From positions 1 through 34,182 of the forward strand of contig JBDRKE010000018.1 in the NCBI GenBank assembly GCA_043814315.1: 34,182 nucleotides of DNA. The letters are read 5' to 3'. The notes beneath the pieces were generated by a model that saw nothing but the letters and a program-made list of their open reading frames with translations, had not been told where the DNA came from and did not search any database. The DNA is from JBDRKE01 sp043814315. GTDB lineage: Bacteria > Omnitrophota > Gorgyraeia > Gygaellales > Profunditerraquicolaceae. Numbering within the stretch: the first letter of the stretch is position 1; each line of letters begins with the position of its first letter. Positions 23,177 through 30,754 of this stretch are shown piece by piece. Both the position numbers and the translations under genes were made by a program.

Positions 23177-24564
23177 GTTTTACATTAGACGAAAGAAGAA
23201 ATTCTCAAAGAATTTTTATTCGTATCCCCGGCACCATGGAGATTACAGATCCCGTCAGCAACTCAACTAAAATTAAAAATGTCATTTTCAGAAACATAAG
23301 CGCTGAAGGTATCGGATTTGAGACAGATGAACTCCTTCCTTTGAATTCGCAGGCCACCGTTATTTTTCAATTGCCCAAGAGCGGCCATCAACTGCGCGTT
23401 TCGGTGAAAGTCGCAAGGCTGGAGTCATTAGATGAAGAGAGGCTCTTTTCCGTAGGCACTCGATTTACGGGTATCTTGGAAAAAGACAAACAGGAAATTA
23501 AGGATTACGTTGAGCGCCTTGACATCAACAAATTATTGCAACTTACCATTGCCAAGAAGGCCTCAGACCTGCATCTGGTGACTTTTCAACCGCCGGTTTT
23601 GAGGATTTACGGGGAACTGCAAATATTGTCGGATTTGCCGAAGCTGGACCCCGAGGATATTCATGTTCTCGTTTACAGCATCATGACCAAGCCGCAAAGA
23701 AGGATTTTTGAGCAGTACAAAGAGCTTGATTTCGGCATCCAATACGACGCGGATAACCGTTTTAGAATCAACGTGCACCAGCAAAAGGGGTATATCGAGG
23801 TTGCCTGCCGGGTCATCAGCAGCCAGATATTGACTATTGAAGAATTGGGTTTGCCGGAAGTGGTCAAGGATTTGGCGAGGCTGCGTGACGGCCTGATTCT
23901 GGTGGCCGGCCCCACAGGCTCCGGAAAATCAACCACTATGGCGGCGATGGTGGGATTGATCAACAAGGAAAAGAAAGACGTGGTTATTACGCTAGAGAGG
24001 CCTATAGAGTTTGTGTATCTTAATATCAAAAGCATTATCAAGCAAAGAGAGATCGGTATTGATACGCTTTCTTTTTCCTCGGCCTTAAAAAGCACGCTCA
24101 GGCAGGACCCTAATGTTATTATCGTGGGGGAGCTGGATGACGTAGAAACCGTTAAAACCGCCCTCATCGCTGCCGAAGCAGGGCATCTGGTCATTGCCTC
24201 TTTTCATGCGCCCAACACCCTGCAGGCGATTGACCGCCTGGTCAATATGTTTCCTCCGGAAATCAGAAAGCAGGCGCTGTTTCAGCTTTCCAACAGCATG
24301 AAAGCCATACTCTCTCAGCTTTTGATACCGCGCAAGGACAAACAGGGGCGCGTTTTAGCCATGGAGGTATTGGTCAATACGGATGCCGTCAAACGTATTA
24401 TCCGGAATGACGAGCTCATCCAGATACCCAACTCCATCCAGATGGGAGGTGGCTTTAAGATGCAGAGCATGCATGAATCCATCAGGCGCCTAGTCCTTAA
24501 GGGGATTGTGGATGAGGAAATGGGTAATTTTTACAGCAGCGAATTCACGCGATACTCAAGATAA
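23170..24564 (+). CDS. PilZ domain fused to PilT-like secretion/retraction ATPase
   Basis: The protein has 464 residues; the ATG overlaps the preceding stop and follows GGGGAGG. Residues 1-115 form a PilZ domain with the cyclic-di-GMP motifs RNSQR (10-14) and N42-x-S44-x-x-G47 intact. Residues 118-440 resemble PilT. The PAS-like start KASDLHLVTFQPPVLRIYGEL is followed by Walker A GPTGSGKST (247-255) and the His-box-like AGHLVIASFHAPNTLQAIDR. Two boxes deviate: the Asp box reads ERPIEF (Arg277 for the usual Asp), and the Walker-B region reads GELDD (320-324) instead of GEMRD. The C-terminal AIRNLIRE helix of PilT is not recognisable. The catalytic Glu321 remains. PilT powers type IV pilus retraction. 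Here ATPase output is probably gated by c-di-GMP in cis, an inference. No pilin genes are in the window. Confidence 0.88.
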   Translation: MLSFTLDERRNSQRIFIRIPGTMEITDPVSNSTKIKNVIFRNISAEGIGFETDELLPLNSQATVIFQLPKSGHQLRVSVKVARLESLDEERLFSVGTRFTGILEKDKQEIKDYVERLDINKLLQLTIAKKASDLHLVTFQPPVLRIYGELQILSDLPKLDPEDIHVLVYSIMTKPQRRIFEQYKELDFGIQYDADNRFRINVHQQKGYIEVACRVISSQILTIEELGLPEVVKDLARLRDGLILVAGPTGSGKSTTMAAMVGLINKEKKDVVITLERPIEFVYLNIKSIIKQREIGIDTLSFSSALKSTLRQDPNVIIVGELDDVETVKTALIAAEAGHLVIASFHAPNTLQAIDRLVNMFPPEIRKQALFQLSNSMKAILSQLLIPRKDKQGRVLAMEVLVNTDAVKRIIRNDELIQIPNSIQMGGGFKMQSMHESIRRLVLKGIVDEEMGNFYSSEFTRYSR

Positions 24565-24565
24565 A

Positions 24566-24598
24566 AGACATCCTATAACGGGAAAACAGAGGATGTCT
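24566..24598 (+). terminator. Possible terminator hairpin after the PilZ-PilT gene
   Basis: AGACATCCT (24566-24574) and AGGATGTCT (24590-24598) form a perfect 9-bp stem with a 15-base loop, starting 2 bases after the stop codon. There is no T-run, so it may be a processing or stability hairpin instead. Confidence 0.3.
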
Positions 24599-24665
24599 CA
24601 AGGTGCATAGCCAGAACAAAAGTTGCTAAGTCAGGAGATTAATGGTTTAATCTCTGTAATCTGTA

Positions 24666-24718
24666 TTAACAATCTTTGTCATCAGGTATAATCAAAGATT
24701 ATGCCTGATGATTATACC
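24666..24718 (+). promoter_or_regulatory. Promoter-like site with competing hairpins before panB
   Basis: TTAACA (24666-24671) and TATAAT (24687-24692) are 15 bases apart. The -10 box is inside CATCAGGTATAATC (24680-24693). That sequence pairs with GATTATGCCTGATG (24697-24710, one mismatch, loop AAA), while its GGTATAATC half pairs perfectly with GATTATACC (24710-24718). This could be an operator or a leader switch. No known binding motif is recognised. Confidence 0.35.
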
Positions 24719-24729
24719 AGGGGTGTTCA

Positions 24730-25566
24730 ATGGAGAAAAAAAAGATTACCGTTCAAGACATCCTGATTCTAAAAAATAAACGCAAAATAACCATGCTCAC
24801 GGCCTATGATTTCCCGCTGGCATCTTTGGTAGACAGGGCAGGGATTGATATGATATTAGTGGGAGATTCGCTGGCTAACGTGGTTTTAGGCCTGGATTCG
24901 ACCACCCAAGTGGGCATGGCGGAAATGATTCATCATGCCAAAGCCGTGTCGCGGGCCGTAAAATCGGCTTTGGTCGTGGGAGATATGCCGTATGAATCCT
25001 ATCAGGTCAACCCGCAAAACGCCGTAAAGAATGCTAAAAGATTTATCGAAGAGGCCGGCTGCGACTGCGTAAAGCTGGAGTGGTTTGACAGGTGCCTGGA
25101 GGTAACCGAAGAAATCATCAAGGCAGGGATTGCGGTCATGGGCCATATCGGGTTAACGCCTCAGACCGCAGAAAAAATCGGCGGATTTAAAGTCCAGGGC
25201 AAAGATGCCGAGGCTGCCCAGCGTTTAATAGGGCAGGCGCTTAGCCTCCAGAAGTTAGGCTGTTTTTCCATCGTTCTGGAGTGCGTGCCGGATAAAATCG
25301 CGGGGCTCATCACCCAAAAATTAAAGATCCCCACCATCGGCATCGGCGCAGGCATCCCTTGCGACGGCCAGGTGCTGGTGGCGCATGATATGCTGGGGTT
25401 ATTCGAGCGTTTTACGCCCAAATTCGTAAAAAAATATGTCAATCTGTCGCCGATGATTTTAAAGGCTATAGAAGAGTTTAAATCAGAGGTCTTGGAGGAA
25501 AAATTTCCCACCCCCCAGCATAGCTTTACCATAAAGGATGAGGAACTCAGGAAATTAGAAGAATGA
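24730..25566 (+). CDS. panB: 3-methyl-2-oxobutanoate hydroxymethyltransferase
   Basis: The enzyme transfers a hydroxymethyl group from methylene-tetrahydrofolate to 2-oxoisovalerate, the first committed step of pantothenate synthesis. It has 278 residues, typical of the family. Signature blocks are ITMLTAYDFPLASLVDRAGID, MILVGDSLANVVLGLDST (metal-binding Asp of GDS), VVGDMPYESY, VKLEW, GHIGLTPQ, and IGIGAGIPCDGQVLVAHDMLGL. All active-site segments are intact. The start follows a TATAAT-containing hairpin region, and only a weak ribosome-like GGGGTG precedes the ATG. The stop overlaps the next start (ATGA), so the following membrane protein is probably translationally coupled. panE lies 8 kb upstream; panC and panD are not in the window. 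Confidence 0.96.
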   Translation: MEKKKITVQDILILKNKRKITMLTAYDFPLASLVDRAGIDMILVGDSLANVVLGLDSTTQVGMAEMIHHAKAVSRAVKSALVVGDMPYESYQVNPQNAVKNAKRFIEEAGCDCVKLEWFDRCLEVTEEIIKAGIAVMGHIGLTPQTAEKIGGFKVQGKDAEAAQRLIGQALSLQKLGCFSIVLECVPDKIAGLITQKLKIPTIGIGAGIPCDGQVLVAHDMLGLFERFTPKFVKKYVNLSPMILKAIEEFKSEVLEEKFPTPQHSFTIKDEELRKLEE

Positions 25567-26297
25567 AGAAGAGGCCGTTTTGGGCCCGTTTGGCCCTGTT
25601 TGTAATTTTAATACTGGGGATTTTGTTCGTGGCCAAGTTTAGCGGCCCTGAATTCTTAAGGATGTACGTTGAAACCGGTACCGGAACCTGCCAGAAAATA
25701 CCTATCCTGTGCATGGTGCCCAGCGAAACCATTATCAATCCCAAGATTAACAATGAATTCATAGGGTCTCTCGTTCCTTATGAATTCCCCAAAATGAGCA
25801 TATCCATGCCTAAGGGGTTTGCCGTAATCCAGGAAACCATTAAAAAGGCCTATTACAAAAGAAAAAAACGGCCTTACGCGGAAAAGGTCGTCTATATGCT
25901 TCATCAACCGCCAGGCTTTTTTGTGGGTTTATACCCCCAGTTGAGTAAGGCCGGGGTCACCAGCGACTATGAATTTATCAAACGCACCATGCATGCAAAT
26001 TTGGGCAAAATCAAGAATGTTGCCGATGCTTTCTTTGTGATTATGAAAGGTATCTTCACCCCCGGCTTGGGCGACCAAAATAACGTTAAGATGGTAGAGT
26101 TTCATTCCCGCGGAAAAAAAGGGTTTATTAATTATAACCTCGCTCATACTTATTTTGATTGCAACGTGATTAATGAAATAGGAGGTTTTTCCAAGATTTA
26201 CATAAAGGACAAAGACGCTTCCCTTGATTTGAATAAAGTGCTGGCGATCTTGGATACGATAAAAGATGCCGGCTTTACGCAGATGATCGCTGAATAA
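25563..26297 (+). CDS. Membrane-anchored protein of unknown function coupled to panB
   Basis: The protein has 244 residues. The start overlaps the panB stop (ATGA). One N-terminal hydrophobic helix (residues 8-25, preceded by KKRPFWAR) looks like an uncleaved anchor, leaving a soluble domain outside the cytoplasm. The domain has two close cysteines (TCQKIPILCMVP), alternating beta-strand-like stretches and a terminal helix (LDLNKVLAILDTIKDAG). A basic patch KKAYYKRKKRPYAEK lies at about residues 98-112. I recognise no enzyme motif or family. Coupling to panB suggests conserved co-expression rather than a pantothenate role. It may be a lineage-specific envelope protein. Confidence 0.75.
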   Translation: MKKRPFWARLALFVILILGILFVAKFSGPEFLRMYVETGTGTCQKIPILCMVPSETIINPKINNEFIGSLVPYEFPKMSISMPKGFAVIQETIKKAYYKRKKRPYAEKVVYMLHQPPGFFVGLYPQLSKAGVTSDYEFIKRTMHANLGKIKNVADAFFVIMKGIFTPGLGDQNNVKMVEFHSRGKKGFINYNLAHTYFDCNVINEIGGFSKIYIKDKDASLDLNKVLAILDTIKDAGFTQMIAE

Positions 26298-26336
26298 AAT
26301 GCACTGATGATCATAGATACCATTTGTACAGATTAG

Positions 26337-26418
26337 TTTTAATCGCTTGACTTAAAAGTCAATTGTTTTAAAGTCTTGACTTAAAAGTCTATAGTTTTAA
26401 TCGCTTGACTTTTATGCC
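26337..26418 (+). repeat. Three 29-bp tandem repeats with TTGACTT/AAGTCAA dyads before glyS
   Basis: Copies begin at 26337, 26366 and 26395 (the last truncated), each starting TTTTAA and carrying CTTGACTT. The first contains the dyad TTGACTTAAAAGTCAA, and the second a near copy. The third TTGACT (26405-26410) with TAAATA (26428-26433) at 17 bases could be the glyS promoter. The rest of the 185-base gap shows nothing else apart from the GGAGG ribosome site. Confidence 0.6.
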
Positions 26419-26482
26419 AATCTGCGATAAATATAAATCTTCCCCCTTCTCGCAAAAAAAAGGACAAGGAGGATAAAAGGCT

Positions 26483-27793
26483 ATGATTGAAAACTTAATG
26501 GAAAAAATTGTTTCTCTGTGCAAGCGCCGCGGTTTTATCTTTCAGTCTTCCGACATTTACGGGGGCCTGGCTAATGCCTGGGATTACGGCCCTTTTGGCG
26601 TTGAGCTGAAGAATAACGTCAAGCGCGCCTGGTGGAAATCTGTGGTTTACGAGCGCGACGATATCTTCGGGATGGACGCAGCCATTCTCATGCATCCTTC
26701 TGTCTGGAAGGCCTCGGGCCACGTCGAGAGCTTTTTTGACCTTAAGAGCGATTGCAAATCCTGCAAGAAGCGCTTTAAGGCTGCGGACTTGAAGGATAGA
26801 AGCAAATGCCCTGAGTGCGCAGGGCAGTTGACGGAAAGCCGCCCCTTTAATTTGATGTTCCAGACGCACCAGGGCCCGGTAGAAGACGCAGGCAACCTTA
26901 TTTACCTGAGGCCTGAAACCGCCCAGGGGATGTTCGTCAATTTCTTAAATATCCTGGGTTCCAAACACCCCAAACTTCCTTTTGGCTTAGCCCAGATTGG
27001 CAAGGCCTTCCGCAACGAAATCACGCTCGGTAATTTTACCTTCAGAACCCGTGAATTCGAGCAGATGGAGATTGAGTATTTTGTCCGTCCGGATGAGGCG
27101 GATAAAAAATTAGAGGAGTGGATTGAATACCGCTTTAACTGGTATATGGATTTAGGGCTGCATAAAGCCAACTTAAGGAAGCGGCCGCATGCTAAAGATG
27201 AGCTGGCGCATTATGCCCTGGCTTGCACCGATGTCGAGTATAATTTTCCTTTCGGCTGGAGCGAGTTGGAAGGTATTGCCAACCGCACGGATTTCGATTT
27301 AAGGCAACATGCCAGGGAAAGCGGCAGGGATCTGCAGTATTTTGATGATGTCAAAAAAGAGAGGTTCTTTCCTTATATAATCGAGCCCTCGGGAGGCGTG
27401 GACAGAAGTGTATTGGCATTTTTAACGGATGCCTATCATGAAGAGAAGGTAAGGGATGACCTGCGCGTGGTCCTGAAATTGCATAAGGATTTATCTCCCG
27501 TAAAAGTGGCGGTGCTGCCGCTTTTAAGGAACCGGCCGGAAATCGTGGAGCAGGCTAAGAAAATCGCCAAAGGCCTAAAAAAGTCAATTATTACGGTTTA
27601 TGACGATACAGGTGCTATCGGCAAGCTCTATCGCCGGCAGGATGAAGTCGGCACCCTTTATTGCGTTACGGTTGATGTGCAGTCGCTGGAGGACAAGCAA
27701 GTCACCGTTCGTGATAGGGATTCGATGGCACAGGAGCGAATTAGCATAGATAGATTGCAGCAATTTCTTGAAGATAAGTTGAGTTCAAAGTAA
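26483..27793 (+). CDS. glyS: Glycyl-tRNA synthetase (single-chain, dimeric type)
   Basis: This class II synthetase of 436 residues charges tRNA-Gly. It belongs to the single-chain alpha2 type, not the alpha/beta bacterial tetramer. Signatures are CKRRGFIFQSSDIYGGLANAWDYGPFG at the N-terminus (shown here as GGLANAWDYGPFGVELKN), a zinc-ribbon-like CKSCKKRF...CPEC at about 88-113, and FNLMFQTHQGP. Motif 2 is FRNEITLGNFTFRTREFEQME, and YIIEPSGGVDRSVLAFL is motif 3. The C-terminal anticodon domain is VKVAVLPLLRNRPEIVEQAKK. The ribosome site GGAGG lies about 10 bases before the ATG. An array of 29-bp repeats with dyads lies just upstream, and a palindromic AACGTTTCTAAATTT element follows the stop by 5 bases. 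Confidence 0.97.
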   Translation: MIENLMEKIVSLCKRRGFIFQSSDIYGGLANAWDYGPFGVELKNNVKRAWWKSVVYERDDIFGMDAAILMHPSVWKASGHVESFFDLKSDCKSCKKRFKAADLKDRSKCPECAGQLTESRPFNLMFQTHQGPVEDAGNLIYLRPETAQGMFVNFLNILGSKHPKLPFGLAQIGKAFRNEITLGNFTFRTREFEQMEIEYFVRPDEADKKLEEWIEYRFNWYMDLGLHKANLRKRPHAKDELAHYALACTDVEYNFPFGWSELEGIANRTDFDLRQHARESGRDLQYFDDVKKERFFPYIIEPSGGVDRSVLAFLTDAYHEEKVRDDLRVVLKLHKDLSPVKVAVLPLLRNRPEIVEQAKKIAKGLKKSIITVYDDTGAIGKLYRRQDEVGTLYCVTVDVQSLEDKQVTVRDRDSMAQERISIDRLQQFLEDKLSSK

Positions 27794-27800
27794 TAAAGTA

Positions 27801-27853
27801 AACGTTTCTAAATTTAATCTCAAAGCTGCTCTGAGCACAAATTTAGAAACGTT
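27801..27853 (+). repeat. Short palindromic element with AACGTTTCTAAATTT arms
   Basis: AACGTTTCTAAATTT (27801-27815) and AAATTTAGAAACGTT (27839-27853) are perfect 15-bp complements around a 23-base loop containing CTCAAAGCTGCTCTGAG. The right half closely resembles the right ends of the element at 16728-16830. In the glyS-ppdK transcript it would form a strong hairpin. Confidence 0.75.
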
Positions 27854-27919
27854 CTGGAAGATTTTTGCAAGCGAGACAACGAGTAAGCGAAATAACGGAA
27901 AAGGAGGGTATTAAAACAC

Positions 27920-30658
27920 ATGGCAACAAAGAGAAATGTCTACTTCTTCGGCGGTGGCAAGGCAGATGGCAACGAAAGCATGAAAAACCTACTCGGCGGC
28001 AAGGGGGCGAATTTGGCGGAAATGGCAGGCCACAAGGATTTGAGGCTTCCGGTCCCACCGGGTTTTACTATTACCACAGAGGTCTGCATCTATTATTATA
28101 AAAATAAAAAAACTTATCCCAAGGGCCTCAAGGAAGAGGTTGAGAAGGCGTTGGAAAAAGTGGAGAAGCTGATGGGAAGGGTATTCGGCGACCCCGCTAA
28201 GCCGCTTTTGGTCTCCGTGCGTTCAGGCGCCCGGCGCTCCATGCCCGGTATGATGGAAACGGTGCTGAATGTCGGCTTAACCGAAAAGACCATTCCCGGT
28301 CTCATCAAGCACAGCGGCGGCAATGAAAGGTTTGTTTATGATGCCTACCGCCGCCTGATCATGATGTATTCCGACGTGGTCATGGAAAAGGCCGCAGGCA
28401 TCGAGCCCAGGGATGAGGAAGGGATCCGCAAGCAGCTGGAGAGGTTGATGGCTGCGATGAAGAAAGAAAAAGGCTGCAAGAGTGACACGGATTTAACGGC
28501 CCGGGACCTAAAGATTCTCTGCAGCCAGTTTAAGGCCAAAATCAAAGAGGTGCTTAAAAAAGAATTTCCCGATGAACCCAAGGAGCAGCTGTGGGGTGGT
28601 ATCGGCGCTGTATTTTCTTCCTGGAACGGCAAGCGCGCCGTCAGTTACAGAAGGATTGAAAATATACCCGATGAATGGGGCACGGCCGTCAACGTGCAAA
28701 CCATGGTTTTCGGAAATATGGGCAATGATTCTGCAACGGGTGTGGCCTTTACGCGTAACCCGGGTAACGGGGAAAACAAGTTTTACGGAGAATACCTGGT
28801 AAATGCGCAGGGTGAAGATGTAGTGGCCGGTATCCGTACACCTGCCCCCATTAATGAGTATTCTAAATCCGAGCACAACAAAGAACTAATGACACTGGAA
28901 AAGGGTATGCCCGAAATTTACAAAGAATTATTTGATATACAGCTGCGCCTGGAAAAACATTACCATGATATGCAGGATATCGAGTTTACCATTGAAAAGG
29001 GCCGCCTGTTTATGCTGCAGTGCCGCGTGGGAAAACGCAATGGCCCGGCAGCTGTCCGCATGGCCGTAGAAATGGCCAAGGAAAAGTTAATTAACAAAGA
29101 AACAGCTGTTATGCGCGTGACTCCCAGCCAACTGGATGAATTGCTGCATCCTGTAATCGATCCTAAGGCAGAAAAGGCGCAAAAGCCCCTGGCTAAAGGC
29201 CTTCCCGCAGGCCCGGGCGGAGCCAGCGGCCAGGTTGTATTTAGCGCAGGCGATGCCGTAGCCTGGGCCAAGCAGGGGAAAAAAGTCATCCTCGTGCGCG
29301 AGGAGACCAATCCTGAAGACGTGGAAGGGATGCGTGTAGCCCAAGCGATTCTTACCGCGCGCGGAGGCATGACGTCTCACGCAGCGCTGGTTGCCCGAGG
29401 CTGGGGAAAATGTTGTATCGTCGGCTGTGGGTCCTTGCATGTGGAATATGCCAAAAAAGAAATCCATATGGATGGCAAAATCATTAAAGAGGGTGAGTGG
29501 ATCACCTTAAACGGCACCAAGGGCAATGTCTATGAGGGAAAATTACCCATGATTGATGCTGCGGAAGAGAACACCACATTGAATGAATTCCTGAAACTCT
29601 GCGGCTCTATCAAAAAGTTAGGTATTCGCACCAATGCCGATACTCCCGAAGATGCCAGAAGGGCGCGTGGCTTTGGCGCCGAGGGAATAGGCCTGTTTAG
29701 AACCGAGCACATGTTTTATGGTAAGGGCACAGAGGAGCCGTTGTTTCGGCTGCGCAAGATGATTATTTCTAAGACGCTAGAGGAGAGAAGAAAGGCCCTA
29801 GATGAGTTATTCCCTTACGTCAAGAAAGATATCAAAGGGACCCTGGAGGCCATGGACGGATTTCCTGTGGTCATCCGCCTTCTTGACCCGCCGCTTCATG
29901 AATTTGTCCCGCGTGATAAGGAAAAGTTAAAACAGTTAGCCGAGGATTTAAAAATATCTATGGAGGAATTAGCCAACCGTGCCGAAGGCCTGCATGAATC
30001 CAACCCCATGATGGGCCACCGCGGCGTGCGCCTGGGCGTAACCTATCCGGAAGTTTCTGAAATGCAGATCCGCGCAATTTTTGAAGCTGCCGCGGAACTG
30101 CTTAAAGAAAAGAAAAATCCTTATCCGGAAATCATGGTGCCGGTGGTTTGCGATGTGAAAGAGCTAGAGAACCAGTTAGCCATTGCGAAGAAAGTTTACC
30201 AGGAAGTGCTGGACAAGTACAATCTAAAAAAAATCAAGCATATGTTTGGCACGATGATTGAGATTCCGCGCGCCTCTTTTGTAGCAGGCAAACTTGCAAC
30301 CGTCGCCCAGTTCTTTTCCTACGGAACCAATGATATGACCCAGATGGGGTTCGGGTTTTCCCGCGATGATATCGGCGCATTCCTGCCTGATTACATTGAG
30401 AAGGGGATACTTACGGAAGACCCCTTTCAGTCCATTGATCAGGAGGGGATCGGGGAACTGATTAAAATAGGTATTGAGCGCGGCCGCAAAGCCAATAAGA
30501 ATTTAGAGGTGGGTATCTGCGGTGAGCATGGAGGTGAGCCGCGTTCCGTAGAATTCTGCCACAGCGTAGGCATGGATTACGTGAGCTGCTCGCCGTTTCG
30601 CGTGCCGATTGCAAAACTCGCTTCCGCCCAAGCGGTGTTAAAGTTTCGGAAAAAATAG
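27920..30658 (+). CDS. ppdK: Pyruvate, phosphate dikinase
   Basis: The enzyme interconverts pyruvate + ATP + Pi and PEP + AMP + PPi. It has 912 residues, slightly above the usual 875-890. The N-terminal nucleotide-binding domain begins FGGGKADGNESMKNLLGGKG, with VRSGARRSMPGMMETVLNVG. The central swivelling domain has the phospho-histidine motif TARGGMTSHAALVARGWGK. The C-terminal PEP/pyruvate barrel includes GIGLFRTEHMF, GHRGVRLG, FFSYGTNDMTQM and the acid/base cysteine in VGICGEHGG. All catalytic segments are intact. The ribosome site AAGGAGGG is 10 bases upstream. In anaerobes the enzyme often runs in glycolysis with PPi or in gluconeogenesis; the direction cannot be read from sequence. It stands between the palindromic element at 27801 and a GTTCTCGGG-type repeat. 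Confidence 0.97.
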   Translation: MATKRNVYFFGGGKADGNESMKNLLGGKGANLAEMAGHKDLRLPVPPGFTITTEVCIYYYKNKKTYPKGLKEEVEKALEKVEKLMGRVFGDPAKPLLVSVRSGARRSMPGMMETVLNVGLTEKTIPGLIKHSGGNERFVYDAYRRLIMMYSDVVMEKAAGIEPRDEEGIRKQLERLMAAMKKEKGCKSDTDLTARDLKILCSQFKAKIKEVLKKEFPDEPKEQLWGGIGAVFSSWNGKRAVSYRRIENIPDEWGTAVNVQTMVFGNMGNDSATGVAFTRNPGNGENKFYGEYLVNAQGEDVVAGIRTPAPINEYSKSEHNKELMTLEKGMPEIYKELFDIQLRLEKHYHDMQDIEFTIEKGRLFMLQCRVGKRNGPAAVRMAVEMAKEKLINKETAVMRVTPSQLDELLHPVIDPKAEKAQKPLAKGLPAGPGGASGQVVFSAGDAVAWAKQGKKVILVREETNPEDVEGMRVAQAILTARGGMTSHAALVARGWGKCCIVGCGSLHVEYAKKEIHMDGKIIKEGEWITLNGTKGNVYEGKLPMIDAAEENTTLNEFLKLCGSIKKLGIRTNADTPEDARRARGFGAEGIGLFRTEHMFYGKGTEEPLFRLRKMIISKTLEERRKALDELFPYVKKDIKGTLEAMDGFPVVIRLLDPPLHEFVPRDKEKLKQLAEDLKISMEELANRAEGLHESNPMMGHRGVRLGVTYPEVSEMQIRAIFEAAAELLKEKKNPYPEIMVPVVCDVKELENQLAIAKKVYQEVLDKYNLKKIKHMFGTMIEIPRASFVAGKLATVAQFFSYGTNDMTQMGFGFSRDDIGAFLPDYIEKGILTEDPFQSIDQEGIGELIKIGIERGRKANKNLEVGICGEHGGEPRSVEFCHSVGMDYVSCSPFRVPIAKLASAQAVLKFRKK

Positions 30659-30660
30659 AG

Positions 30661-30751
30661 TTTAGTTCTCGGGTTCTCGGGTTCCTGAGTTCTCGGGTGG
30701 CCAAATTTTATTAACTCACGAACACGCGAACTCACGAACACACGAACTAAA
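30661..30751 (+). repeat. GTTCTCGGG/CACGAAC inverted-repeat element
   Basis: The left half repeats GTTCTCGGG (30665-30697) and the right half repeats the CACGAAC word (30717-30747). Outer TTTAGTTC (30661-30668) pairs with GAACTAAA (30744-30751). It fills the gap between ppdK and the sigma factor gene and ends 3 bases before that ATG. Confidence 0.7.
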
Positions 30752-30754
30752 ACC

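Noticed and set aside
24566..24598. Firm call of a rho-independent terminator after the PilZ-PilT gene
   Set aside because: The stem is perfect but no T-run follows, so it is listed only as a low-confidence hairpin.
26337..26418. 29-bp repeats as a CRISPR array or replication iterons
   Set aside because: The copies abut with no spacers and vary between copies; no replication gene or DnaA-box cluster is nearby.
26298..26482. Glycine riboswitch or T-box upstream of glyS
   Set aside because: No T-box sequence, specifier hairpin, terminator or glycine-aptamer blocks are visible in this gap.
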